A stretch of DNA of 64,000 nt from Cytophagales bacterium (lineage in GTDB: Bacteria; Bacteroidota; Bacteroidia; Cytophagales; Spirosomataceae), in the NCBI GenBank assembly GCA_004292855.1, contig RDXN01000054.1, positions 1 through 64,000 of the forward strand, read 5' to 3'. The notes beneath the pieces were generated by a model. It was not told the origin of the DNA. It ran no database searches and saw nothing but the letters and a program-made list of their open reading frames with translations. A program made the translations under genes and the position numbers. Each line of letters begins with the position of its first letter. Position 1 is the first letter of the stretch. Positions 52,949-61,399 of the stretch are shown piece by piece.

Positions 52949-54613
52949 ATGACCACAAAAAGCCCTTACGTACTTTTTCTATCATTGATTGCCTTCTCAG
53001 CCCAGGCCCAAAACCGCCCGGCCCCTAAAAAAGAGGGCGAGGTTGAGAATCAGGAGATTACGGTAGAGAAAAGCCGCCGGATCGAACTGCCCCCGGCCAA
53101 CCGGATTTTTAACAAGATTCCGTCCATTAAGCAATCCGACGAGCAACGGAAAGTTAACTACACGTTTCAGGATCGGCAACTGAGTGTGGGCAACCCCAAA
53201 ACGACGCCCGGCGTGTTGGCTCCCTCGCAAACCGCAGCCGAGCAGCCGCCCGTGTACAACAACTACGTGAAGCTCGGCGCGGGTAATTACGGCTCGTTTC
53301 TGGGCGAAGCGTTTGTCGGTACAACCGGGCCGCAGAACGTGGTGCTGGAGGGGCAGTTGAAACACCTGTCGTCGGGGACGGGGCCGGTGGATAGCAAAAA
53401 CTCGGCCCAAAGCGACACCAAACTGAACGTAACGGCCAAGTATCTGACCGACGCCATCAAGGTCCAGGCCGATGCGGGTTATCAACGCGAAGGGTTCTTT
53501 TTTTATGGCTACGGCCCTCGACCCGAAGCCCCCGACCGCGAGACAATCCGGCAACGGTTGAACACGTACAACTTCCGCATCGGTTTGGAGAATTCCAATA
53601 CCGACAACACCATCGACTACTCGCTCCGTACCGGAATCACGTCGGTGCGCGACCGATTTGAGGCTTCAGAAATTGACTGGGGCACTAACTTGAAAGGTTC
53701 ACTGAGTATCACCGATAAGGTGCTGGCTCTGGTTTCGGCAGATGCCTACGTGACTCAACGCTCTGACCTGCTGGTAGACAATCGGAACCTGTATCGCGTA
53801 AAACCGACGTTTAAATATGCCTCCGAACTGCTCACCGTAACGGCGGGCGTCAATGCCGTAAACGAGACCGACCGGCGGTTGGGTGTAAACAATACCCGTG
53901 CCTTCCCGGTGGTCGATATTGACTTTGTGCCGGTCGGAAATGTACACTTTTTCGCTGGAGTAGACGGTGATATTCAACGAAATACCCTGCGGACGTTACT
54001 AAATGAAAATCGCTGGTTATCAGCACAAGTTCCATTAGCTAACACTGTTAAGCTGGGTGATTACTACGGAGGTGTCAAAGGAGCGGCTGGTGTTGGCTTT
54101 ACATTTGAAGGGAAAGCCTCTTACGCCCGCTATCGGAACTTCTATACCTTCAACAATACCTTCCCTGATACCACGAGATTCTTTGCACTCTATGATAGTG
54201 GCACCGCCCGCGTATTGAACCTGACCGGCGAGGTGGGCTACACGCAGAAAGACAAGTTTCGGTCGAACCTGCGCGTCGACTTTTACCGGTACGACTTGGA
54301 CCAACTCGAAGCGGCCTGGCATCGGCCCCGGTTGTCGGGTCGGTGGACAAATTCGTACATGCTGAATAAGAAATTATTCGTTACGGCAGATTTGTACTTT
54401 TTAGAGGGCATGCAGGGTAAAAACTTCGTAACAAACCAAGTGATGAAGCTCCCAACCATATGGGATGCCAACCTGAAAATTGACTATTTCTTAGGTACGC
54501 AGTTTGCCGCTTTTGTCTCGCTCAATAACATCGTAGGCAAGAATTACCAGCGGTATTTGTATTATCCGACACAGGGCCTTAACTTTCTCGGCGGAATCAC
54601 GTATTCTTTCTAA
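52949..54613 (+). CDS. Outer-membrane beta-barrel protein (TonB-receptor-like)
   Basis: 554 residues. Signal peptide to about FSAQAQ (21). A basic/Pro-rich region (about 22-95) precedes about 450 residues of alternating amphipathic strands (NYVKLGAGNYGSFLGEAF, LKHLSSGTGP, YGYGPRP, and so on), ending in YSF, the aromatic C-terminus that directs barrel insertion. No complete plug domain or TonB box is visible, so it is a TonB-receptor-like barrel at most. It is downstream of the TPR gene and just upstream of the SPOR gene, the order of a Bacteroidota envelope cluster. Confidence 0.87.
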   Translation: MTTKSPYVLFLSLIAFSAQAQNRPAPKKEGEVENQEITVEKSRRIELPPANRIFNKIPSIKQSDEQRKVNYTFQDRQLSVGNPKTTPGVLAPSQTAAEQPPVYNNYVKLGAGNYGSFLGEAFVGTTGPQNVVLEGQLKHLSSGTGPVDSKNSAQSDTKLNVTAKYLTDAIKVQADAGYQREGFFFYGYGPRPEAPDRETIRQRLNTYNFRIGLENSNTDNTIDYSLRTGITSVRDRFEASEIDWGTNLKGSLSITDKVLALVSADAYVTQRSDLLVDNRNLYRVKPTFKYASELLTVTAGVNAVNETDRRLGVNNTRAFPVVDIDFVPVGNVHFFAGVDGDIQRNTLRTLLNENRWLSAQVPLANTVKLGDYYGGVKGAAGVGFTFEGKASYARYRNFYTFNNTFPDTTRFFALYDSGTARVLNLTGEVGYTQKDKFRSNLRVDFYRYDLDQLEAAWHRPRLSGRWTNSYMLNKKLFVTADLYFLEGMQGKNFVTNQVMKLPTIWDANLKIDYFLGTQFAAFVSLNNIVGKNYQRYLYYPTQGLNFLGGITYSF

Positions 54614-54634
54614 ACACCTAACTGAGACACCCCT

Positions 54635-55909
54635 ATGACTCCCGTCGGTGCGTACCTAAAAAAACTCCTCTACCAGTACGACTGCGTCGTTGTGCCGGAG
54701 TTGGGCGGTTTTCTGACCCACTACCAGCCCGCTTCGTATGTGGCTGAGACGGGGCAGTTTTTGCCCCCCCGCAAGCGACTTGCCTTCAACGAGGCTCTTC
54801 GGCTCGACGATGGGATTCTCTTTAATTACATCATGCTCCATGAATCGCTGTCTCGTGACGAAACGGCCCGGTTCATCAGCGATTTTGTGACCGACCTCAA
54901 GCAGCACGTGCAATTAGCGGGCAGTTATTCGGTCGAGGGCATTGGTTTATTTACGCCCAACGCCGAGGGGCGGCTACAGTTCGATCCCGAACTGCGGCAC
55001 AATTTCTTTGGCGAATCATTTGGCATGACCGCGCTCAATGTGGAGAAGGTCACGGCTATCCCGGTCGAATCGGTCGAGGCCGAGGAGGTAACGCCAATCT
55101 ACGCCCTCGGGCCGGTTCGTCGCGACGAGATTCTGCACGAAACACCGTTTGTGGCCGTGTCGAGGCCCCGTCCGTTGTTGCGCTGGGCAGCAGCCGCTGC
55201 TATTGTGGGTACGTTAGGAGCAATTAGCTACCTGACGGTCGTGGAGCCGGGGCAACCAATGGAAAGTAGTTTGAATCCGGCTAACTGGTTCCAAATGCCA
55301 ACCTGGTTAGAATCGAGTTTCCGTACGGAGACCAAGCCTGCTCGCGAACTAGCGATAGCTAAGCCAGCTAAACGTCCGGTTGCTATTGCTGTTCCCGCGC
55401 CCGTTGCTCCCGAAGGGGTGCCAACTACGGTTGAGCCAACACCTGCTGCGCCGGTTGCCCTTCCGGCAAATGCCCCAACGGCAACACCCGTCCCTGTTGC
55501 AACACCAGCCGCCAAACCTATTATTGTTCCGGCAAGGACGGTGGTAAATCGAATCAAACCTGTTGCGGCAAAACCATTGGCCGAAAAGGCGGCTGTTGCC
55601 AACCCATTCGTTACGGAGCCTGTAGCGGAAGGGACTGTTGAGGCTGCTGCACCTAAAGTGGTAGCGAAAACTACTGGCCCACTGTTTACAGTGGTAGCTG
55701 GTAGCTTTGCCAGCAAACCGAATGCCGTTCGTTTCCGCAAGACGCTCATGAACGCCGGCTATTCGGATGCCTTTATTATGGCTCCAACGCGTAAGGGAGG
55801 GTTGTACAAAGTAGCCGCAATCGGTTCGCCGGATCGCGAATTTGCCATTGCCAAAACCGACAGCTTGCTTAAGTTGACTGGTATTCAGCCGTTTGTGATA
55901 AAGAATTAG
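54635..55909 (+). CDS. HU-CCDC81/SPOR-domain protein
   Basis: 424 residues. The N-terminal 145 residues hold the two CCDC81-like prokaryotic HU domains (VGAYLKKLLYQYDCVVVPELGGFLTHY and a second block ending LRHNFFGESFGMTALN). A transmembrane helix at about 178-202 is followed by a long Ala/Pro/Val-rich linker (about 240-350). The C-terminal 75 residues form a SPOR domain (FTVVAGSFASKPNAVRFRKTLMNAG, YKVAAIGS). SPOR binds denuded peptidoglycan at division sites. The HU part would sit in the cytoplasm, so the protein may link cytoplasm and cell wall. Follows the barrel gene by 21 nt. Confidence 0.93.
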   Translation: MTPVGAYLKKLLYQYDCVVVPELGGFLTHYQPASYVAETGQFLPPRKRLAFNEALRLDDGILFNYIMLHESLSRDETARFISDFVTDLKQHVQLAGSYSVEGIGLFTPNAEGRLQFDPELRHNFFGESFGMTALNVEKVTAIPVESVEAEEVTPIYALGPVRRDEILHETPFVAVSRPRPLLRWAAAAAIVGTLGAISYLTVVEPGQPMESSLNPANWFQMPTWLESSFRTETKPARELAIAKPAKRPVAIAVPAPVAPEGVPTTVEPTPAAPVALPANAPTATPVPVATPAAKPIIVPARTVVNRIKPVAAKPLAEKAAVANPFVTEPVAEGTVEAAAPKVVAKTTGPLFTVVAGSFASKPNAVRFRKTLMNAGYSDAFIMAPTRKGGLYKVAAIGSPDREFAIAKTDSLLKLTGIQPFVIKN

Positions 55910-55939
55910 ACATTGCCCCATTTAGACTTAGTTGTGGAT

Positions 55940-55972
55940 GGCTCTTTATCTTAGGATGAAGAGCCGTTTTCT
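55940..55972 (+). terminator. Terminator of the TPR/barrel/SPOR unit
   Basis: GGCTCTT (55940-55946) pairs with AAGAGCC (55959-55965) across 12 bases, followed by GTTTTCTTT. Its place between the SPOR gene stop and the AraC gene argues that AraC translation begins downstream of it. Confidence 0.75.
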
Positions 55973-55982
55973 TTACTCGCAG

Positions 55983-56780
55983 ATGAACTATAGCAAGGTA
56001 AAACTACCATTCTACGACTCTATTGATATAAAATCGGTCTCCGACTCGCTTCATACATATCCTATTCATTACCACGAGACGTTCTGCGTATCCATTATTG
56101 AACGAGGTGTTTTTGTCGAAAATGAGGTGATCGCTCCACAAGGGACGATTCTTCTTTCCAATCCCGGCGAAATTCACGAGAATAGTCCCTATTCAAATCT
56201 ATCGTACAACCTGACCACGTTTTATATTAGCCCCGATGTATTTCAGGAGCCGGGTAGGATATTGACGTTTTCGGATAAAGTTCTTTATGATCCGCTTCTG
56301 TTTGAGCGGTTAGCCCGAATTGCTTCACAGCCCGATGAAACAAATGCGATGAACCTATTGGCACAAAGTGTAAACGATTTGTTTGATCAACATGGTACGT
56401 TAATAAAACGCGATCCAGTAGCTTTACCAACCAATCTGACTGATTTGTTAGCGGAGATACGTGAGCGTTTCGCACAGAAGCTGTCTATTGATGCTATGGC
56501 TAGTCAGTGCAGGATGAGTCGGTTTCAGTTTATTCGATGGTTTCGTAAACACGCAGGTATTACGCCCCACGATTTCCTGCTTCTACACCGGGTTGAGCAA
56601 GGGAAGCGAATGTTAGAAGCAGGCAAGTCGCCTGTTCATACGGCCCTTGATGTCGGCTTTTACGACCAAAGCCATTTTGCTAATGCTTTCAAGCGATACG
56701 TGGGCGTCACACCAGGTACGTATCAAAGTGCCTGCACTATTTTCCAAGACTCCGAAAAAAGACAGGTTTATTTTTGCTGA
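55983..56780 (+). CDS. AraC-family transcriptional regulator
   Basis: 265 residues from the ATG at 55983. Upstream in-frame TTG and ATG codons lie inside the preceding terminator hairpin, so they are rejected. The N-terminus carries an AraC cupin-like ligand domain (IHYHETFCVSIIERG, GEIHENSPY). The C-terminal 100 residues hold two HTH motifs (LSIDAMASQCRMSRFQFIRWF and VHTALDVGFYDQSHFANAFKRYVGVTPG). The protein is visibly more AT-rich than the upstream genes, as is the hydrolase it precedes, so the pair may have been acquired together. It probably regulates the serine hydrolase downstream. Confidence 0.93.
   Translation: MNYSKVKLPFYDSIDIKSVSDSLHTYPIHYHETFCVSIIERGVFVENEVIAPQGTILLSNPGEIHENSPYSNLSYNLTTFYISPDVFQEPGRILTFSDKVLYDPLLFERLARIASQPDETNAMNLLAQSVNDLFDQHGTLIKRDPVALPTNLTDLLAEIRERFAQKLSIDAMASQCRMSRFQFIRWFRKHAGITPHDFLLLHRVEQGKRMLEAGKSPVHTALDVGFYDQSHFANAFKRYVGVTPGTYQSACTIFQDSEKRQVYFC
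56769..56776 (+). promoter_or_regulatory. Candidate -7 box for the serine hydrolase gene
   Basis: TATTTTTG matches TAnnTTTG, sits in the last codons of the AraC gene and lies 28 nt before the hydrolase ATG. A proper -33 element was not seen. Confidence 0.35.
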
Positions 56781-56804
56781 GTACTAATTCAAAACAACAG
56801 CAAA

Positions 56805-58028
56805 ATGAACGTCCGATTTTTCCTTGTATTTCTTCTCTTGGGTCTGCCTATCGTAGGTTTTGTGCCTACGGGTACTTCCAAACGTGACGACCTCACTCAA
56901 CAACTAACGTCGATTTATGAAAAATCGGACTTCCCGGGCTTTGCCGTAACTGTTGTCCGAAAAAACAAAGTCGATTATCAACAAGCATTTGGCTTTGCCA
57001 ATATTTCCCAAAACATTGCTTATACGAATCAGACGACCCAACCGATTGCTTCGGTTAGCAAATTATTCGTTGGGTTGGCTTTGATGAAAACCGTTGAGAT
57101 GGGTTTGCTATCGCTGGATACAGAAATCAATACTGTTCTGCCATTCAAGGTCATTAATCCAAACCAGCCGAACGAGCCAATTCGGGTTCGGCATCTGGTG
57201 ACCCATACCTCCGGTATCCTCGATAATGAGTCTGTTTCGCGCCGATTATACAGTATTTTACCCGGTGAGTTGCTGACAACAAAAGAGGCCAAGCGTATGC
57301 AGCACGAACTCAAAGCTCGGACGAATGGGGAAATGATCCCGCTTAACGAGCTTATGGTGGCTTATCTAACTGTGGGAGGAAGCTTGTATAGCCCTGCAAA
57401 TTACGGAAAAGCAGCCCCTGGGAATGCGTATGCCTACAGTAATATGGCTACGTCGTTGGCAGCCTATTTGGTAGAACAAGCAGCGGGAAAGTCGTTTCCA
57501 GAGTTTACAAAGACCGAAATCTTCGACCCAATAGGATTGAAGAATACGGCATGGGCGGTTGGTCGTTCGGCCCAACCACAAGCGGCAACGCTATATTGGA
57601 TGAAGGGTAAACCCTTACCCCATTATGTGCATTCGTCATACCCAGACGGTATGCTGACCACCTCAAATGAGGATTTAGGGATCTTCCTGCAAGCCATGAT
57701 GCGCGGTTTTTCTGGAGAATCGGGAATTCTGACCAAAGAAGGTTTCAGAACCTTGTTTGCTCGTCAATTTTTAGAAATGCCTGCTCAGATGAATCCCAAA
57801 GAAGATAACTATGGAGTGTTTTGGGTATGGTTCAAAAACGGGCGAGTAGGACATACTGGCGGAGGCCTGGGGGTGGCAACTCTGTTGGCGTTCTACCCTG
57901 AAAAACAAACAGGGATCGTATTTATGACGAATCTCGAACTAGAATATAGCGGTAACCTAAAGAAACTGAGCGAACAGTTTCAGCAGATTGTCAATGCCCT
58001 CAAAGCCTATGAGCAGTTCGAAAATTGA
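56805..58028 (+). CDS. Serine hydrolase of the class C beta-lactamase/S12 family
   Basis: 407 residues with a signal peptide (about 1-24). The S-x-x-K motif is SVSK (near residue 84-87), the Y-x-N motif is YSN (about 210-212) and the third motif reads HTGG (near 350-353). These fit penicillin-binding or esterase-type members of the family (PBP4*/EstB-like), as well as class C beta-lactamases; true AmpC enzymes have KTG in the third motif, so a peptidase or esterase is more likely. AT-rich like the adjacent AraC gene, which may control it. Confidence 0.9.
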   Translation: MNVRFFLVFLLLGLPIVGFVPTGTSKRDDLTQQLTSIYEKSDFPGFAVTVVRKNKVDYQQAFGFANISQNIAYTNQTTQPIASVSKLFVGLALMKTVEMGLLSLDTEINTVLPFKVINPNQPNEPIRVRHLVTHTSGILDNESVSRRLYSILPGELLTTKEAKRMQHELKARTNGEMIPLNELMVAYLTVGGSLYSPANYGKAAPGNAYAYSNMATSLAAYLVEQAAGKSFPEFTKTEIFDPIGLKNTAWAVGRSAQPQAATLYWMKGKPLPHYVHSSYPDGMLTTSNEDLGIFLQAMMRGFSGESGILTKEGFRTLFARQFLEMPAQMNPKEDNYGVFWVWFKNGRVGHTGGGLGVATLLAFYPEKQTGIVFMTNLELEYSGNLKKLSEQFQQIVNALKAYEQFEN

Positions 58029-58047
58029 TACCTACACCCGTTAGAGT

Positions 58048-59388
58048 CTAATGAAAAGTAGTAACCGACTGTACTTCTTCAACTTCCATTAACCCCTCGG
58101 CATTCACGCCCGTTAGCTGAACCGGCAACGTTTCGTTAATGAGCAACGGGTCGTATTTGGCAACCACCCGCACGTAGTTTTCGGTGAACCCGTGCATGAA
58201 ACCATTAACTATATCGTCCTCAAACAACACCGTTGCCGTCCGGCCCAGTTGACTCTCGTAAAACGCCCGCCGTTTTTTGTCGGATAGAATATGCAGCATT
58301 TTCGAGCGGTCGGCGCGGACGTTGCCGGGTACAGTGGGTCGGATGTTGATCGCGTGCGTATTGGCACGCTCGGAGTAGGTGAATACGTGCAGGTACGACA
58401 CGGGTAGCTCGTTCAGGAACGTGTAGCTCTCCAGAAACAACTCGTTTGTTTCGCCAGGATGGCCCACAATCACATCGACACCAATACAGGCGTGCGGCAT
58501 CAGGTCTTTAATTTGGGCTACACGGTCGGCATAAAGTTCGCGCTTGTAGCGACGGCGCATCAGACTCAACACCTTATTCGAGCCTGATTGTAACGGCACA
58601 TGAAAGTGCGGGACAAACCGCTTCGATTGAGCCACAAACTGGATAATCTCGTCGGTGAGTAGGTTGGGTTCAATGCTCGAGATGCGGAACCGTTCGATGC
58701 CCTCAACCTCGTCTAACGCCCGGACCAGATCGAAAAATGTTTCGGTACGCTGGAACGCCAGCCCGGTCCCGTTCTGAAGCCCGAAATCGCCAATATTGAC
58801 ACCCGTCAGCACAATCTCCCTGACTCCTCGCTCGGCGATTTCGTGAGCGGCCCGCACCACATTCGCAACCGTATCGGAGCGGCTTTTGCCCCGTGCGAGG
58901 GGGATGGTGCAGTACGAGCAAGGGTAGTCGCAACCGTCCTGAACTTTCAGGAACGTGCGCGTGCGGTCGTTGAGTGAGTACGAAGCATGGTAATCAAGAA
59001 TCTCTTCGATGTTCGAGTTGAACACCCGCGCCTGACCCGACGGGGCTTTCTCAAACGTGTCGATCAGCTCGTGCAGCCGGAATTTTTCGGCGGCACCCAA
59101 CACGGCATCAACCCCCGGAATAGTGGCGATTTCTTGTGGTTTAAGCTGAGCATAACATCCCAGTATGGCTACGTAGCCATCAGGGTTGATCTTTTGAGCC
59201 TCGCGGACGATTTTGCGGCATTTTTTGTCAGCATTATCGGTAACGGAGCAGGTGTTGATAATGAACACATCGGGTTGCTCAGTAAACTCCACGCGGGTGT
59301 GTCCCTGTGCTTCGAGGATGCGCCCGATGGTCGATGTTTCGGAGAAGTTTAGCTTACAGCCTAAGGTATAGAACGCAATTTTTTTCAC
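58048..59388 (-). CDS. mtaB: tRNA (N6-threonylcarbamoyladenosine-37-C2)-methylthiotransferase
   Basis: 446 residues from the GTG at 59388, which lies 7 nt after the stop of the previous gene and matches the family start (KKIAFYTLGCKLNFSE). The N-terminal MTTase domain has the three cluster cysteines (C11, C47, C78). The radical-SAM motif is DGCDYPCSYC (C153, C157, C160). A C-terminal TRAM domain (about 375-446) is present. The length and the conserved GCKLN start favour MtaB over MiaB and RimO. It thiomethylates t6A37 of tRNAs reading ANN codons. Confidence 0.94.
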   Translation of the reverse strand: MKKIAFYTLGCKLNFSETSTIGRILEAQGHTRVEFTEQPDVFIINTCSVTDNADKKCRKIVREAQKINPDGYVAILGCYAQLKPQEIATIPGVDAVLGAAEKFRLHELIDTFEKAPSGQARVFNSNIEEILDYHASYSLNDRTRTFLKVQDGCDYPCSYCTIPLARGKSRSDTVANVVRAAHEIAERGVREIVLTGVNIGDFGLQNGTGLAFQRTETFFDLVRALDEVEGIERFRISSIEPNLLTDEIIQFVAQSKRFVPHFHVPLQSGSNKVLSLMRRRYKRELYADRVAQIKDLMPHACIGVDVIVGHPGETNELFLESYTFLNELPVSYLHVFTYSERANTHAINIRPTVPGNVRADRSKMLHILSDKKRRAFYESQLGRTATVLFEDDIVNGFMHGFTENYVRVVAKYDPLLINETLPVQLTGVNAEGLMEVEEVQSVTTFH

Positions 59389-59395
59389 AATTTCT

Positions 59396-60121
59396 CTAAT
59401 TGCTTCGCAGCATGTCGTCACGCCGAATGTTATCGGCGGGGGCCTGATTCAGAATCTCGCGGTATTCTTTGTTCTTCAAATCGCCCCGTTTGACGGAGCG
59501 AATAAAGTTGGCCCATGCGAAGGGGTTGGTGAAGTTGAACGTGGTTGCCTGTCCGCGATTGGCTAAGGCTTCGCGCCCAAAAATTTGCTGATTCATGAAG
59601 TTCTGATGGTTGGCCATAGCTCCCATTGGGGTTATGGCGGCCATCCGCATCAGGTACATGGGGTCGGTGTTTTTGGCCAGGTTGTCGCGCTCTTTTTGGT
59701 CGGGGAGTTTCATGGCCACGAACGCTTCTTTGAATAGCTGTTCGGTGGCGTAGGGGTACACTTTCACTTCGGCCAGTGTTTTAACGTCTTCCTGGAGGGC
59801 TACAACGGCAGAATAGGTGATGTCGGTCAGTCGGCGGGGGATAATGTGGTATTGAGGTTTGAAACCCACATAGCTGAAAATAATGCTGTCGCCGGGAAAC
59901 ACGGGCAACGAGAAATAGCCGTTGTTGGCCGATAATACTCCACGACCGGCTTTAGGAATGTAAATATAGGCCTGCGGAAGGGGTTCGTTCGTTTTGCCAC
60001 CCGTAATGAAGCCCGTGAACGTGACCTGACGTTCCTGCCCCTGCGCCCGGACGAGCGAGAACAGACCTGCCAGCGAGAACAGGACAACCATAAGGAGCAA
60101 CGTCGTCAACGACTTCTTCAT
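59396..60121 (-). CDS. Secreted carboxypeptidase-regulatory-like protein
   Basis: 241 residues. Signal peptide to about LVRAQ (27), then a CarboxypepD_reg-like beta domain at about 32-110 (VTFTGFITGGKTNEPLPQAYIYIPKAGRGVLSANNGYFSLPVFPGDSIIFSYVGFKPQ). The C-terminal half is helical, rich in Met and Asn, and not recognised. It appears to be a small envelope protein and lies 7 nt upstream of mtaB. It is not obviously related to the gene at 46425 beyond the shared domain. Confidence 0.85.
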   Translation of the reverse strand: MKKSLTTLLLMVVLFSLAGLFSLVRAQGQERQVTFTGFITGGKTNEPLPQAYIYIPKAGRGVLSANNGYFSLPVFPGDSIIFSYVGFKPQYHIIPRRLTDITYSAVVALQEDVKTLAEVKVYPYATEQLFKEAFVAMKLPDQKERDNLAKNTDPMYLMRMAAITPMGAMANHQNFMNQQIFGREALANRGQATTFNFTNPFAWANFIRSVKRGDLKNKEYREILNQAPADNIRRDDMLRSN

Positions 60122-60210
60122 GCGTATTTAGATAATTTCTACAAAGTAAACGATTGGAGGGGTACAAACGTTTGGAATGCCTGGATTTTAAGGAAAGTTA
60201 AGGTAGTACT

Positions 60211-60371
60211 CGGGCTAAAGCCCTCGTGAGTTATAGCACAGAGATGCACAGAGAGAAAAAGAGAGATTCGCAGAGAAAACTTTAGAGAAACAACAGGACT
60301 ATTTCTGTTATCAAAAATCTCTGCGAATCTCTTTTTCTCTCTGCGCTATAACTCACGAGGGCTTTAGCCCG
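60211..60371. repeat. Long palindromic element between two minus-strand genes
   Basis: The outer arms read CGGGCTAAAGCCCTCGTGAG (60211-60230) and its reverse complement (ending at 60371). Inner arms of GAGAGAAAAAGAG type continue the stem to about 60275 on the left and 60317 on the right. The left arm carries a 12-base insertion. The right end abuts the stop codon of cdsA. MITE-like or REP-like. Confidence 0.85.
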
Positions 60372-60372
60372 A

Positions 60373-61185
60373 CTAAGCGAAGAGCTTCAGGAACGTGACG
60401 ATGAACGGGGCTGCAAGCAATAAGCCATCGAACCGATCCAGAAAGCCGCCGTGACCGGGGATGCTCGTGCCAGAGTCTTTAATGGCAATACTGCGCTTGA
60501 AAAGCGACTCTACTAAGTCGCCGTAGGTGCCCGTTACCACGATGATTGCGCCTACACAGTACCATTGCCAGGGTTCCAGAATTGGATCGTAACGGGCTAA
60601 TAGACAGGCGACTAATCCCGACGCGATGGCTCCGCCCAGGCTACCTTCCCACGATTTCTTGGGCGATACTCGCTCGAATAACTTCCGCCGACCAAACTTG
60701 GTGCCGGCAAAGTAGGCCCCCACATCGCTTGCCCACATGAGCAACAGAAAACCCACGACGAGCATCGGGTGATACCCATCGCCCCGCAGGGCCATAACAA
60801 TGAGCAGGGCAAACGGTACGGCCACGTAAATAATGCCCAGAAATGTAAAGCCGATGTTGGTGAAGGGCTTCATGTCTTTCTTTTTGTAGAGCTTGATCAG
60901 AAAGATCATCGAGGACGCCGGGCAGATGAGAAAGTAGTTATCGAAATCGATTCGTTCCGTTTCGATAAAATAGGCTAACACACAGATCAGGCAACCCACG
61001 GCGGTGCCGTAAGCGGTTAGGGGCTGATTGCCGTCGAGGCCCAGAAGCCGATAAAATTCGAGTTGAGTAAGGGCACTAATGATAACAAACAGGAGTGCGA
61101 AGCTCCAATCGCGATACCAAATAGCCAGCAGAATGATCGGAACCCCCAACACAGCCGCAATAATGCGCTGTCGAAGGTTCGACAT
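60373..61185 (-). CDS. cdsA: Phosphatidate cytidylyltransferase
   Basis: 270 residues from the ATG at 61185, one nucleotide after the DUF2007 stop; an ATG seven codons earlier is also possible. About eight helices are visible, with SPKKSWEGSLGG (about 182-193) and the CdsA signature SIPGHGGFLDRFDGL near 245-259. CDP-diacylglycerol synthase makes the precursor for phosphatidylethanolamine and other phospholipids at the inner membrane. Its stop abuts the palindrome at 60211-60371, which would form a hairpin in its 3' end. Confidence 0.96.
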   Translation of the reverse strand: MSNLRQRIIAAVLGVPIILLAIWYRDWSFALLFVIISALTQLEFYRLLGLDGNQPLTAYGTAVGCLICVLAYFIETERIDFDNYFLICPASSMIFLIKLYKKKDMKPFTNIGFTFLGIIYVAVPFALLIVMALRGDGYHPMLVVGFLLLMWASDVGAYFAGTKFGRRKLFERVSPKKSWEGSLGGAIASGLVACLLARYDPILEPWQWYCVGAIIVVTGTYGDLVESLFKRSIAIKDSGTSIPGHGGFLDRFDGLLLAAPFIVTFLKLFA

Positions 61186-61186
61186 T

Positions 61187-61399
61187 TCAGCTAAACGTTG
61201 TCTCATTATCCAGAATTAGTTTGGCGATGATGGCTTGCTCGGTCGGAACATATAAATCCACGCTACCAAAGGGTGGGTAACTACTACTTTTTTTATTCAC
61301 AACCACAGCGTCGATTTCATTCTCGGCCAGCAATGCCTTAGCCAGTTCGGCCCGGTAGGCGAGGGGTGTGGTAAAAATCTTCTCCCAGTTATCAATCAT
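61187..61399 (-). CDS. DUF2007-family small protein
   Basis: 70 residues from the ATG at 61399. A compact alpha/beta sequence with NWEKIFTTPLAYRAELAKALLAENEIDAVVVNKKSS and a final VPTEQAIIAKLIL, which fits DUF2007 (putative signal transducing protein). The frame stays open upstream through the protease gene, but this ATG gives the usual family length. It overlaps the CPBP gene by 8 nt and is followed directly by cdsA, an arrangement seen in many Bacteroidota. Confidence 0.85.
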   Translation of the reverse strand: MIDNWEKIFTTPLAYRAELAKALLAENEIDAVVVNKKSSSYPPFGSVDLYVPTEQAIIAKLILDNETTFS

